Part shown: positions 35,320-43,697 of the stretch, piece by piece
How positions within the stretch are numbered: the stretch's first letter is position 1
How the letters are laid out: each line of letters begins with the position of its first letter
Assembly (NCBI RefSeq): GCF_014202335.1
Contig: NZ_JACHGP010000007.1
Location: 372,001 to 436,000 of the forward strand
Length of the DNA: 64,000 bases
DNA from: Mycobacterium sp. AZCC_0083
GTDB taxonomy: Bacteria; Actinomycetota; Actinomycetes; Mycobacteriales; Mycobacteriaceae
Direction: 5' to 3'
Translations under genes and position numbers: made by a program
The notes under the pieces: model-generated
Told to the model about the DNA's origin: nothing
Databases searched by the model: none
What the model saw: the letters and a program-made list of their open reading frames with translations, nothing else

Positions 35320-35843
35320 CTGCCGAACTGACCGAGACGCCCGAGGGCACCTGGGGTGAGCTGCGCTCGAAGGTCGTGTCCTGGCACGATCCCGCACCCA
35401 CCACCGCGAGAGGCCTCGCGATGGCTGGCGTCGACTACCTGCGCGCGATGCTCGACGGGGTTCTGCCGCCGCCACCGATCTCGGGCCTGATGGAGTTCAC
35501 GATGGTCTCCGCCGATCCCGGCAAGGTGATCTTCACCTGCCGGCCCGACGAGTCGGCGTACAACCCGATCGGGGTCATCCACGGCGGCCTGATCTGCACG
35601 CTGCTGGACTCGGTGGCCGGTTGCGCGCTGCACAGCACGCTGCCGCGGGGCAAGGGTTACACCTCGATCGAGATCAAGGTGAACTACCTGCGGACAGTTC
35701 GCCTGACCAGCGGCCTGCTCACCGCGACGGGCACCGTGGTCAAGTCCGGGTCGCGGGTTGGCTTCACCGAGGGTGTGGTGACAGATCCCGACGGCGCGGT
35801 GATCGCGACGGCCACCAGCACCCTGCTCGTGTTCGACCTCTGA
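35316..35843 (+). CDS. PaaI/YiiD-type hotdog thioesterase
   Basis: 175 residues from a GTG overlapping the HxlR stop. The hotdog-fold motif YNPIGVIHGGLICTLLDSVAGCALHSTLPRGKGYTSIEIKVNYLR is characteristic of PaaI-like acyl-CoA thioesterases, with HGG and the following Asp as active-site elements. It should hydrolyse an aromatic or medium-chain acyl-CoA. It is followed after 35 bases by an FAD monooxygenase, in line with an aromatic or lipid breakdown unit. Confidence 0.88.
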   Translation: MTAELTETPEGTWGELRSKVVSWHDPAPTTARGLAMAGVDYLRAMLDGVLPPPPISGLMEFTMVSADPGKVIFTCRPDESAYNPIGVIHGGLICTLLDSVAGCALHSTLPRGKGYTSIEIKVNYLRTVRLTSGLLTATGTVVKSGSRVGFTEGVVTDPDGAVIATATSTLLVFDL

Positions 35844-35878
35844 CACGAGCGGCCACATCGCCGCGCTAGTTTTCTTCG

Positions 35879-37036
35879 GTGACGAACGACATCGTGGTGG
35901 TCGGCGCCGGCATCGCGGGGCTGGCAACGGCGGTCGCACTGCAACGGCACGGCCACCGGGTCACCATCCTCGAGGAACGGGCCGACACCGCGTCGGGGGC
36001 GGGGATCAGCATCTGGCCCAACGCCTTGGCCGCCCTCGACGAGATCGGCCTTGGCGACGCCGTCCGCGCGGCGGGTGGCCGGGTGTCCGCAGGCGCGATG
36101 CGCTGGCATGACGGGTCGTGGCTGCGTCATCCGTCCCCTGAACGCATCGTCCACGCACTCGGCGAGCCGCTGGTGGTGGTCCGGCGCACGGTACTGATGG
36201 GTCTGCTGGCCGACGCGCTGGCCGCAGGCACCATCGAAACCGGGCGTGCAGCAACCGAACTCGTCGCCACCGCCGACGGAGTACGGATCACGTTGGCCGA
36301 CGGCACGACTCGCGAGGCGGACGGTGTGGTCGGCGCGGACGGCGTCGGTTCCATGGTGGCGCGCCATCTCAACGGCGCGATGGCCCGCCGCTATGCCGGC
36401 TACACGGCGTGGCGCGGCGTCGCCGTCTACTCCCTCGACCCCGAGCTGGCCGGTGAAACCATGGGCACGGGAACGGAATTCGGCCACGTCCCGCTCGGAG
36501 GCGAACACACCTACTGGTTCGCCACCGAGCGCAGCCGGGAGGGTGGAAAAGCTCCTGGAGGCGAACTCGCGTACCTGCAGTCGAAGTACGGCGCCTGGGC
36601 CGACCCGATCCCCGCGTTGTTGGCGACCACCGACCCGAATGACCTACTGCGCAACGACCTCTACGACCGCGCCGACGCTCGGCAGTGGGCGCGCGGTTCC
36701 GTCGTCCTCGTCGGTGACGCCGCCCATCCGATGCGACCTCATCTCGGCCAGGGCGGCTGCCAGGGACTCGAGGACGCGGCGATCCTGGCGCACTGCATCG
36801 AGCACGCCGACGGCCTGCCTACCGCGTTCGCACGATTCGCCGCCGTCCGGCGGCCGCGAGTGAGCCCCCTGGTCAGGGAATCCAGGCTGATCGGCGAGAT
36901 CGTGAACGTGCGGCCCGCGTTCATCGGCGCCGCCATGATGCGTGCCTCCGCAGTGATGCCGGAGGCGCTGCTCACCCGGCACCTCGCGTCGATCGCGTCC
37001 CGGTCGGCGTTCGCACTCCCGGCGGACGACCTGTGA
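35879..37036 (+). CDS. FAD-dependent monooxygenase (PHBH/UbiH fold)
   Basis: 385 residues from a GTG at 35879. The Rossmann FAD motif (IVVVGAGIAGLATAVALQRHGH) is at the N-terminus, the DG-type motif region GVVGADGVGSMVAR near 150, and GDAAHPMRPHLGQGGCQGLEDAAILA near 280 is the second FAD/ribityl motif. The family hydroxylates aromatic or similar rings with NAD(P)H and oxygen. It overlaps the VOC gene by 4 bases. The substrate is unknown. Confidence 0.9.
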   Translation: MTNDIVVVGAGIAGLATAVALQRHGHRVTILEERADTASGAGISIWPNALAALDEIGLGDAVRAAGGRVSAGAMRWHDGSWLRHPSPERIVHALGEPLVVVRRTVLMGLLADALAAGTIETGRAATELVATADGVRITLADGTTREADGVVGADGVGSMVARHLNGAMARRYAGYTAWRGVAVYSLDPELAGETMGTGTEFGHVPLGGEHTYWFATERSREGGKAPGGELAYLQSKYGAWADPIPALLATTDPNDLLRNDLYDRADARQWARGSVVLVGDAAHPMRPHLGQGGCQGLEDAAILAHCIEHADGLPTAFARFAAVRRPRVSPLVRESRLIGEIVNVRPAFIGAAMMRASAVMPEALLTRHLASIASRSAFALPADDL

Positions 37037-37659
37037 CCGTTCAGCTCGGACCGCTGCTGGTCGAGGCCGAGGACCCGGCGGCGGTGACACGGTTCTGGGA
37101 GGCCGCGCTCGGCGAGGCGGCGTGCCGTCGATATCTCGTCATCCGGCCGCAGCGGACAGCCAAGGTGGTGAAGAACCGCGTCCACGTCGACGTCTACGTC
37201 CACGACGTGGCATCCCTGCTGGCCCTGGGCGCCCGGGTGCTGGACGAGTACCTGCCGGAACGGCGAGTCACCCTCGCCGACGTCGAGGGCAACGAGTTCT
37301 GTGCGTTCATCGAGCCGGATGCCGACTCGGGCCCGCCTGCCCGCGTGTTCGCGGTCTGCACCGACAGCGACCGTCCTGAGGAGCTCGCGGCCTGGTGGGC
37401 TGCGCTGCTCGGGGCGGAGATCGGTCCTGGGACCGATGGCACGATGCGGTGGCTTTACGAATCGGCGGGGCGCCCAGAGCTGATCTGGAAGTTCGTGCGT
37501 GTTCGCGACGAGCGGGTGGTGCCCAACCGGTGGCAGTGGAGCGTCACAGCAGGCTTCGACGAGCTGGTCGGTGCCGGTGCCTCGGCCGCTGGCGACCTTC
37601 TCGTCGATCCCGATGGCAACGAGGTCAGCGCACCTGACCCAGTGACGTCAGCGGGCTGA
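37033..37659 (+). CDS. Two-module VOC/glyoxalase-like protein
   Basis: 208 residues from a GTG overlapping the previous stop. Two related halves (about 1-100 and 105-205), each with the beta-alpha-beta-beta-beta VOC pattern: VEAEDPAAVTRFWEAALGEA...VTLADVEGNEFCAF and CTDSDRPEELAAWWAALLGAEI...LVDPDGNEVSAPD. Metal ligands are not complete in an obvious way, so it may be a binding protein rather than an enzyme. Its last 35 bases overlap the convergent Rpf gene. Confidence 0.8.
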   Translation: MTVQLGPLLVEAEDPAAVTRFWEAALGEAACRRYLVIRPQRTAKVVKNRVHVDVYVHDVASLLALGARVLDEYLPERRVTLADVEGNEFCAFIEPDADSGPPARVFAVCTDSDRPEELAAWWAALLGAEIGPGTDGTMRWLYESAGRPELIWKFVRVRDERVVPNRWQWSVTAGFDELVGAGASAAGDLLVDPDGNEVSAPDPVTSAG

Positions 37660-38140
37660 GCAGCGCGGAGCACATCTGCCGCGGGTTGATGAAGCCGAGC
37701 AGTCCCGAGGTGGGCATGGCCTCGCAGCCGGTGGCGGCGGGGGCCTGGGCCGTCGACGTCGACGTGGTCCACAGCGCGGGTGTACCGCCGACCGCACTGC
37801 ACTTGGGCCATGCCTTGGGGCCCTGGCTGGCCAGGACGTTCTCGGCGACGCGGATCTGCTCCTCACGCGAAGCGTTCACGGGCGAGCCGAAGCCGCCGTT
37901 GGAGGACCAGGTGGCCGGCTTGAACTGCAGCCCGCCGTAGGCCCCGTTCCCGGTGTTGGCGGCCCAGTTGCCGCCCGATTCGCACTGGGCGACGGCGTCC
38001 CAGTTCATGCTGTCGGCGTGGGCAGTGCCCGTGGTCAGCGCGGTGGAGAGGGTCAACGCGGCGACGGCGAACGCACCAGTGACCAGGACCAGCTTCAGTG
38101 CGTTGGTCACTGTCTTGCGAAATGCGAATCGAATGTTCAT
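37625..38140 (-). CDS. Resuscitation-promoting factor, short form with C-terminal extension
   Basis: 171 residues from the ATG at 38140 (AGGACC upstream); a start further up would add a non-signal segment. A Sec signal peptide (about 1-43, LKLVLVTGAFAVAALTLSTALTTGTAHA) precedes the 75-residue Rpf transglycosylase domain: MNWDAVAQCESGGNWAANTGNGAYGGLQFKPATW, with the catalytic Glu in CESGG and the paired cysteines (CESGG and KCS). The domain cuts cell-wall peptidoglycan and promotes regrowth of dormant cells. The extension after the domain (VGGTPALWTTSTS..., about 55 residues) recalls RpfC. It is the second of two tandem Rpf genes. Confidence 0.9.
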   Translation of the reverse strand: MNIRFAFRKTVTNALKLVLVTGAFAVAALTLSTALTTGTAHADSMNWDAVAQCESGGNWAANTGNGAYGGLQFKPATWSSNGGFGSPVNASREEQIRVAENVLASQGPKAWPKCSAVGGTPALWTTSTSTAQAPAATGCEAMPTSGLLGFINPRQMCSALLSPLTSLGQVR

Positions 38141-38225
38141 CTGTGCGGTCCTTCCCCGACCGTTTGACACGAGGACCGTTTGCAAGATTTGTGTGTTCCC
38201 ACAACGCGGTCATCCAGTACTTCGT

Positions 38226-38239
38226 GTGAGGGATTTCAC
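38226..38239. promoter_or_regulatory. CRP-like palindrome upstream of the first Rpf gene
   Basis: GTGA-N6-TCAC (38226-38229 and 38236-38239) with a flanking T on the left, the core of the mycobacterial CRP site TGTGA-N6-TCACA. It lies 86 bases upstream of the Rpf ATG at 38140, a normal activating distance. M. tuberculosis rpfA is a known CRP (Rv3676) target, so a similar control here is plausible. Confidence 0.55.
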
Positions 38240-38323
38240 GCGTTACAGAAGAGACTGAAGTTCTTTATCGGGGCGTGATGTGTTGGAGGGGGCCGTGGTG
38301 TAGATGAGGTGGTTTAAATGAGA

Positions 38324-38352
38324 ACGGTGCCGGGCATATCGCCCGGCACCGT
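38324..38352 (-). terminator. Terminator hairpin downstream of rpfE
   Basis: Perfect 12-base stem ACGGTGCCGGGC/GCCCGGCACCGT (38324-38335 and 38341-38352) with a 5-base loop, 43 bases after the rpfE stop. On the minus strand it is followed by TCTCATTTAAA, a weak U-rich tail. It separates rpfE from the next Rpf gene, which therefore needs its own promoter. Confidence 0.8.
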
Positions 38353-38395
38353 CGTCAAAGCTGTCGCGATCGAATTCCGCGATGTCTACCAGGGC

Positions 38396-38719
38396 TTAGC
38401 CCCGCCGGCCGCAGACCGGCCAGGCACGGATGCCCTGGGTCTTCAGGACGTTGTTGGCAACCCGGATCTGCTCTTCACGGCTGGCCTGGTGGGGCGAGCC
38501 CGAGCCACCATTGGCGCGCCAGGTACCCATGGTGAACTGCAGACCGCCGTAGTAGCCGTTACCGGTGGCGGTGTGCCAGTTGCCGCCGGACTCGCAGGCT
38601 GCGACGGCGTCCCAGTTCACCCCGTCCGCATTCGCGGTACCGGCGCCCAGCGCCATCGGAGCCACGAGGAGCGCCCCGGCGAAGGTGGCCAGCCCAAACG
38701 TCTTGCGGATGTTCTTCAA
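38396..38719 (-). CDS. rpfE: Resuscitation-promoting factor RpfE
   Basis: 107 residues from a TTG at 38719. The TTG is chosen because GAGAGGA lies 6 bases before it and because it gives a clean signal peptide (KNIRKTFGLATFAGALLVAPMALGAGTANA, about 2-31), like M. tuberculosis RpfE, whereas the longer frame adds an arginine-rich stretch. The Rpf domain follows at once (VNWDAVAACESGGNWHTATGNGYYGGLQFTMGTW...TQGIRAWPVCGRRG), with the catalytic Glu and both disulfide cysteines. The C-terminus IRAWPVCGRRG is identical to RpfE. It lacks the proline-rich linker of M. tuberculosis RpfE, so it is shorter. Confidence 0.93.
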   Translation of the reverse strand: MKNIRKTFGLATFAGALLVAPMALGAGTANADGVNWDAVAACESGGNWHTATGNGYYGGLQFTMGTWRANGGSGSPHQASREEQIRVANNVLKTQGIRAWPVCGRRG

Positions 38720-38788
38720 CTTCGATCCTCTCGCCAAGCGCGCGCCAAAGACGCCCGCAATGACGCGGACGAAATGCCGGGATTCCAG

Positions 38789-38905
38789 GCGGCAGGGATG
38801 GGTCGCGCCGTCTCGGTCGGGCACGACAGCGGGGAGGGCAGATCCGCCTCGCCGGGCATTCCGCCCGGCCGCCGCGAAGGCCGTAGTGGCCTGCCGCAGC
38901 CCCGC
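38789..38905 (-). promoter_or_regulatory. Structured leader of rpfE
   Basis: In the rpfE direction there is a perfect hairpin GCCGGGC/GCCCGGC with a 5-base loop (38869-38851), and two crossing pairings: GCGGGG (38905-38900) with CCCCGC (38834-38829), and GCGGCAGG (38897-38890) with CCTGCCGC (38796-38789). The two helices interleave, so they form a pseudoknot or exclude each other. High GC makes chance pairing fairly likely. The conserved motifs of the c-di-AMP riboswitch are not visible. Confidence 0.3.
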
Positions 38906-39108
38906 TCACACGCAGGTTCTTGGTTTTGAAATTATTTGCTCCATTTGGAGACTTAGGGACCGTACAAATCTTTTGGCGCAAAGTCATGTTTGGTCGGACG
39001 CGTGTCGCGGGTACATCACGGGCAGATCACGGTGTGGCCTAACAATCGTCCGTGCAGGTAAGACGCCGCTTTTACGAGAATCGGAAATCGCACGTCGGAC
39101 AGGTTTTG

Positions 39109-39122
39109 GTGAGACAGATCAC
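39109..39122. promoter_or_regulatory. CRP-like palindrome far upstream of rpfE
   Basis: GTGA-N6-TCAC at 39109-39112 and 39119-39122, matching the core of the CRP consensus, about 390 bases upstream of the rpfE TTG. The flanking bases (G and T) do not complete the TGTGA...TCACA form. It is the second such site near the two Rpf genes. Confidence 0.4.
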
Positions 39123-39763
39123 TAGGAATTTGTGAGCCGGCGCACAGTCGGTGGCGTCACACCAGCAACAATGGTCACCGCGACGCGCCAAAAGGCGTTG
39201 CACCAGTACCGATCCGCCAGGAAGTGCGGTTTTGATTCGCTGCCTGGCCCCGTTCACCCCGAGTTAGACAGATATGTGAATGCCGCTGCCCTGCAAAGTA
39301 TTTGACCACGGATACCCGATCCAACGCCCGTAGCCACCGCGCCAAACACCAGTCGTGGCGATCATGAACACGGTCACCAATATCCTTGTTCTGCAATAGC
39401 TTTCGCGACACGTGTGGTGATCTGCAGTGGTATCTCAGCGCCGGACCTCGGCGACCGCTGTCGCAGCGACGTCGCGCGGGCCGCCACCAGGACCTCGCCC
39501 CCAATGACCTCGGTCTATACACCGCGGATTCGGCTGATCCGTAAAATTCCCGAATTGCCCAACTTTCCCGGTGGCATCGAGATCCGTTACGCCGTAGCAG
39601 GTTTGATGCCCAGCGCCATCGTATCCGCCCCTAGGTGCTAAACGGCTGACGAGCAATTACGTCGTCAATAACAGACCACACTTGCCACAAAGAATGTTAG
39701 TTAGATGGTCACACGACTTAATTGCGCAGATTGGCGTCCGAATTCCAAATTTGCTGACTGAAT

Positions 39764-40339
39764 TCAGACGAGATCTGCGACGGTGTTGACGTTGGTCAGC
39801 GCCCGCTGTTCGGACATCACGACCCGCTGGGTGTCGACGACATCGACCAGCGCACGCATGCTTCGCTCCCCCGCTGCCACCAATGCGTCGGCGCGGTCGG
39901 CCAGCCCCGTGCGGTAGACCCCGGCGAGGTAGTGGTCACGACCGTCCCATGGCAGCACCACGTCCGCACCGAGCCGTACCGCGGGACCGACGAGTTCGTC
40001 GATCAGCTCGACGGTCAGGTAGGGCATGTCGACGGCACTCACGAAGGCCAGGTCAAGACCGGCGTCGGCGGCCGCGCGAAGGCCCCGAGCAGTGGCCAAC
40101 AACGGGCCAACGCCACGGACGTCGTCGCGCAGCACCTCGGCATTCAGGCCGGGCGGCAGTGGTTGGCCGGGTGCGGCCACCACGAAGACCGGGGAGCAGC
40201 GTTCGCCGAGAATCGCCACGGCGCGCTCGACGAACGTCGTCTCACCCGCGGGTCCGGAGAAGCTCAGGGTTGCCTTGTCGCGGCCCATGCGGCGCGATGC
40301 CCCGCCGGCCAGGATGACTGCGGCCAACGGGGTCGTCAC
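39764..40339 (-). CDS. mobA: Molybdenum cofactor guanylyltransferase
   Basis: 191 residues from the GTG at 40339, which lies 1 base after the korB stop. A GTG at 40369, inside korB, would add 10 residues and is the alternative. The GTP-binding signature LAAVILAGGASRRMGRDKATL is at the N-terminus, and VSAVDMPYLTVELID and VVLPWDGRDHYLAGVYRT are conserved. MobA transfers GMP to molybdopterin to make the bis-MGD cofactor for enzymes such as nitrate reductase and formate dehydrogenase. The order korA-korB-mobA is that of M. tuberculosis (Rv2455c-Rv2453c). Confidence 0.9.
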   Translation of the reverse strand: MTTPLAAVILAGGASRRMGRDKATLSFSGPAGETTFVERAVAILGERCSPVFVVAAPGQPLPPGLNAEVLRDDVRGVGPLLATARGLRAAADAGLDLAFVSAVDMPYLTVELIDELVGPAVRLGADVVLPWDGRDHYLAGVYRTGLADRADALVAAGERSMRALVDVVDTQRVVMSEQRALTNVNTVADLV

Positions 40340-40340
40340 G

Positions 40341-41423
40341 TTATTCGACGGTCCAGGTGTCTTTTCCACGGAGCAAGGATTGCAGAGCCGCCGTGTCGTG
40401 GGGCTTGGAATCCCTTGCAGAGGTGACCTGATCGCGCGCCATCTCGTCGTACGTCGGGCGGATCACCTGACGGAAGATTCCCATCACGGTGTGCTCGAGG
40501 TTCTGCTCCGAGATGCGCGACAGTGCGAACGCGTAGGCCGGATCGTCGACGTGGGCGTTGTGCACCACGATGTCGTCGGCAGCGGTGTCCGCCGTCTTGG
40601 CGACCTCGAGCCCGAAACCGGACTTCACCACGCAGTACTCACCGTTGGCGCCGAACGTGATCGGTTGGCCGTGAGCCACGTTGATCAGCCGCTCCTCGGC
40701 GCCTTCCTTGCGGAGCGCGTCGAACGAGCCGTCGTTGAAGATCGGGCAGTCCTGCAGGATCTCGACCAGCGCAGCGCCACGATGCGAGGCCGCCGCACGC
40801 AGCACCTCGGTGAGGCCCTTGCGGTCCGAGTCGAGTGCCCGGCCGACGAAGGTGGCCTCGGCGCCCAACGCCAGCGACACCGGGTTGAACGGGTAGTCCA
40901 GCGAGCCCATCGGGGTCGACTTGGTGACCTTGCCGACCTCGGAGGTCGGCGAGTACTGCCCCTTGGTGAGTCCGTAGATGCGGTTGTTGAACAGCAGGAT
41001 CGTGAGGTTCATGTTGCGGCGCAGCGCATGGATCAAGTGGTTGCCGCCGATGGACAGCGCGTCGCCGTCACCGGTCACCACCCAAACCGACAGATCCTCG
41101 CGAGCCAGCGCCAGGCCGGTGGCGACGGTCGGCGCGCGACCGTGGATCGAGTGGAAGCCGTAGGTCTCGAGGTAGTACGGGAACCGGCTGGAGCAGCCGA
41201 TGCCGCTGACGAAGACCATGTTCTCGCGACGCAGGCCCAACTCCGGCAGGAAGTTGCGGATGGTGTTGAGGATGACGTAGTCACCGCAGCCGGGGCACCA
41301 ACGCACCTCTTGGTCGCTGGTGAAGTCCTTGGCCTTCTGCGGCTCGTCGGTGGTCGGCACCGCGCTGGTCTTCGTCAAACCAACGGAGGTGAGCCCAAGG
41401 TCGGCCCCGATCAGATCAGTCAT
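40341..41423 (-). CDS. korB: 2-oxoglutarate:ferredoxin oxidoreductase, beta subunit
   Basis: 360 residues. Thiamine diphosphate domain with VRWCPGCGDYVILNTI (the CPGCG motif), GIGCSSRFPYYLETYGFHSIHGRAPTVATG and the TDP/Mg motif GDGDALSIGGNH...NNRIYGLTKGQ. With KorA it forms the CoA-dependent alpha-ketoglutarate oxidoreductase of mycobacteria, which oxidises 2-oxoglutarate to succinyl-CoA and reduces ferredoxin. The ATG overlaps the korA stop (ATGA). Confidence 0.95.
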   Translation of the reverse strand: MTDLIGADLGLTSVGLTKTSAVPTTDEPQKAKDFTSDQEVRWCPGCGDYVILNTIRNFLPELGLRRENMVFVSGIGCSSRFPYYLETYGFHSIHGRAPTVATGLALAREDLSVWVVTGDGDALSIGGNHLIHALRRNMNLTILLFNNRIYGLTKGQYSPTSEVGKVTKSTPMGSLDYPFNPVSLALGAEATFVGRALDSDRKGLTEVLRAAASHRGAALVEILQDCPIFNDGSFDALRKEGAEERLINVAHGQPITFGANGEYCVVKSGFGLEVAKTADTAADDIVVHNAHVDDPAYAFALSRISEQNLEHTVMGIFRQVIRPTYDEMARDQVTSARDSKPHDTAALQSLLRGKDTWTVE

Positions 41424-43351
41424 GCATCAACTCCCACACCAGTATCCACCGTGGCTGCTGCCAGCCGCGCGAACTTGGCCTTGTCAGTTTCCGTTTCGGC
41501 GAGTGTTCCGTCCAGCGCGGCATCGATGATGCCCTCGACTTCGTCGGCCAGGAACGCCATGCCCTCGACCTTGGTGACCGACTGGATGTCGACCAGGTAC
41601 TTGCCGCGCAAGAGCATCGCCAGCTGGCCCAGGTTCATCTCTGGAAGGACGACCTTCTGGTAGCGGTTGAGCACCTCGCCGAGGTTCGCGGGGAACGGGT
41701 TGAGGTGGCGAACGTGCGCGTGGGCCACCTTGATGCCCTTGCGCCGGGCGCGTCGGCACGCCTCGCCGATCGGGCCGTACGAGCTGCCCCAGCCGACCAG
41801 GAGGAGTTCGGCGTCGCCCGTCGGGTCGTCGACCTCGAGGTCGGGCACCGTGACGCCGTCGATCTTGGCCTGGCGCAGTCGCACCATGAGGTCGTGGTTC
41901 TTGGGCTCGTAGGAGATGTTGCCCGAGCCGTTGGCAGCCTCGAGGCCGCCGATCCGGTGCTCCAAACCGGGAGTCCCTGGGATCGCGAACTGCCGGGCCA
42001 GGGTTTCCGGGTTGCGGGCGTACGGCTGGAAGGGCTCACCGGTTTTGGCGAAGGTGTGCTCGATGGGCGCGTACCGACTCACGTCGGGGATGCGCCAGGG
42101 CTCCGAACCGTTGGCGATCGCGCCGTCGGACAAGATGATCACCGGGGTGTGGTACGTCACCGCGATCCGCGCGGCCTCGACGGCGACGTCGAAGCAGTCC
42201 GACGGGGTTGCCGGCGCGAGCACGACGACCGGCGATTCACCGTTGCGGCCGTAGAGCACCTGAAGCAGATCGGCCTGTTCGGTCTTGGTGGGCAGACCGG
42301 TCGACGGACCACCACGCTGCACGTCGATGATGATCAGCGGGAGTTCGGTCATCACGGCCAGGCCGATGGCCTCGGATTTCAGCGAGATGCCCGGGCCAGA
42401 GGTGCTGGTGATGCCGAGCGCGCCGCCGTAGGAGGCCCCGATGGCGGCGCCGATGCCCGCGATCTCGTCCTCGGCCTGGAAGGTCAGCACGTTGAAGTGC
42501 TTGTACTTGGAGAGCTCGTGCAGGATGTCCGACGCGGGCGTGATGGGGTAGCTGCCCAGTACGACTTGCGTGTTGGCGAGTTGCCCCGCCGTCACCAGCC
42601 CGTAGGCCAGTGCCGTGTTGCCGGAGATCTGCCGGTAGTCGCCCGACTTCAGCTTGGCGGGGCCCACCTCGTAGGTGACGGCGAACGCCTCGGTGGTCTC
42701 GCCGTAGTTCCAACCGGCCTTGAGCGCCAGCACGTTGGCTTCGGCGATCTCTGGCTTCCGGGCGAACTTCTCCCGGATGAAGGCCTCACTGGCCTCGAGC
42801 TCGCGGCCGTACATCCACGACAGCAGCCCCAGCGCGAACATGTTCTTGGCGCGCTGGCCGTCCTTCTTGGTCGCGCCGATGGGCTCGACGGCGCCCAGCG
42901 TCAGCGTGGTCATCGCCACGGCTTGAACGACGTAGTCGGAGAGCTCGTCGTTCTCCAGTGGGTTGGCCTCGTAGCCGACCTTGGCGAGGTTGCGCTTGGT
43001 GAACTCGTCGGCGTTCGCGATGATCAGGCCGCCGCGCGGCAGATCCTCCACGTTGGCCTTGAGCGCCGCGGGGTTCATCGCGACGAGAACGTCGGGCCGG
43101 TCGCCTGCGGTGAGGATGTCGTAGTCGGCGATCTGGATCTGGAACGAGGAGACGCCGGGCAGCGTGCCCTGTGGTGCCCGGATCTCGGCGGGGTAATTCG
43201 GTTGCGTCGCAAGGTCATTGCCGAACAGCGCGGCTTCGGAGGTGAACCGGTCACCCGTCAGCTGCATGCCGTCGCCGGAGTCACCGGCAAAGCGGATGAC
43301 GACCTTTTCGAGCTTCTGACGCGAGGAGGTACCGTTGCCGTTTTGGCCCAC
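41420..43351 (-). CDS. korA: 2-oxoglutarate:ferredoxin oxidoreductase, alpha subunit (gamma-alpha fusion)
   Basis: 643 residues from a GTG at 43351. The gamma domain (about 15-200, VVIRFAGDSGDGMQLTGDRF) is fused in front of the alpha pyrimidine-binding domain (from about 230, with YPITPASDILHELSKYKHFNVLTFQAEDEIAGIGAAIGASYGG and TSTSGPGISLKSEAIGLAV). The fused layout is that of Rv2455c. It binds the thiamine cofactor together with KorB. The gene starts the korA-korB-mobA unit. Confidence 0.95.
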   Translation of the reverse strand: MGQNGNGTSSRQKLEKVVIRFAGDSGDGMQLTGDRFTSEAALFGNDLATQPNYPAEIRAPQGTLPGVSSFQIQIADYDILTAGDRPDVLVAMNPAALKANVEDLPRGGLIIANADEFTKRNLAKVGYEANPLENDELSDYVVQAVAMTTLTLGAVEPIGATKKDGQRAKNMFALGLLSWMYGRELEASEAFIREKFARKPEIAEANVLALKAGWNYGETTEAFAVTYEVGPAKLKSGDYRQISGNTALAYGLVTAGQLANTQVVLGSYPITPASDILHELSKYKHFNVLTFQAEDEIAGIGAAIGASYGGALGITSTSGPGISLKSEAIGLAVMTELPLIIIDVQRGGPSTGLPTKTEQADLLQVLYGRNGESPVVVLAPATPSDCFDVAVEAARIAVTYHTPVIILSDGAIANGSEPWRIPDVSRYAPIEHTFAKTGEPFQPYARNPETLARQFAIPGTPGLEHRIGGLEAANGSGNISYEPKNHDLMVRLRQAKIDGVTVPDLEVDDPTGDAELLLVGWGSSYGPIGEACRRARRKGIKVAHAHVRHLNPFPANLGEVLNRYQKVVLPEMNLGQLAMLLRGKYLVDIQSVTKVEGMAFLADEVEGIIDAALDGTLAETETDKAKFARLAAATVDTGVGVDA

Positions 43352-43697
43352 GACCCCTACCTTTCAAGCTTGTCGGGCTGCGCCTGTTCGAGTCGCAATC
43401 GAGGCCGGCTGTGGCACGATGCGCCTTCGGTATGACGTCCACCCGTTTTTTGTCTGTCACTGGCAGTACCGATTATTGCACTTCTCTTAGGCAGCACCCG
43501 ACTGGACCCGCCGGTTACCTACCGGTAAATCTATGTGAAGCTCGCAGGTCAACTGCATGAACTCGAACGGTGGATCTGCCGAATTGTGGTCTTCGTCACT
43601 TTTCGAGAATGTCGTTCTCTAAGGATTCGGTTACCGACGAGTAGCTCGGGCCGACAGAACTTGACACGTGTCGAGTCGCAGCCAGTCGAACCTGCGG
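43352..43697. other. 346-base intergenic region between korA and the PfkB kinase
   Basis: Contains the korA promoter side (right of 43351) and the tail region of the kinase gene. I see short palindromes only: GACACGTGTC at 43663-43672, and TTACC/GGTAA arms near 43513-43526. There is no coding frame that looks real. This is also where the core synteny with M. tuberculosis ends and the polyol region begins. Confidence 0.55.

Larger units (their letters stand above)
38720..39763. other. About 1 kb without a supported gene, upstream of rpfE
   Basis: No frame here gives a believable protein on either strand. The short ones are arginine- or serine-rich shadows. The first 230 bases next to rpfE are GC-rich and can fold. 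The rest becomes gradually more AT-rich, especially 39640-39765, next to the mobA stop. It holds a CRP-like palindrome at 39109-39122. It may be the regulatory region of rpfE or the remains of lost genes. Confidence 0.6.

Noticed and set aside
38720..38910. c-di-AMP (ydaO) riboswitch upstream of rpfE
   Set aside because: The hallmark stretches I know for that motif (GGGTGAATC-like and GACAGCTAAC-like) are not present on the rpfE strand, so only a generic structured leader is reported.
38565..39125. 186-codon plus-strand frame over rpfE and its leader
   Set aside because: It is antisense to rpfE, has no similarity to a known protein by eye and is rich in Arg, Ser and Ala, as expected for a shadow.
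39175..39522. 115-codon minus-strand frame in the rpfE-mobA gap
   Set aside because: No ribosome site, odd composition (Arg, Trp, His rich) and no recognisable fold.
43663..43672. GACACGTGTC palindrome as an operator
   Set aside because: It lies at the 3' side of the kinase gene and far from the korA start, so there is no promoter it could clearly serve. A 10-base palindrome may occur by chance.
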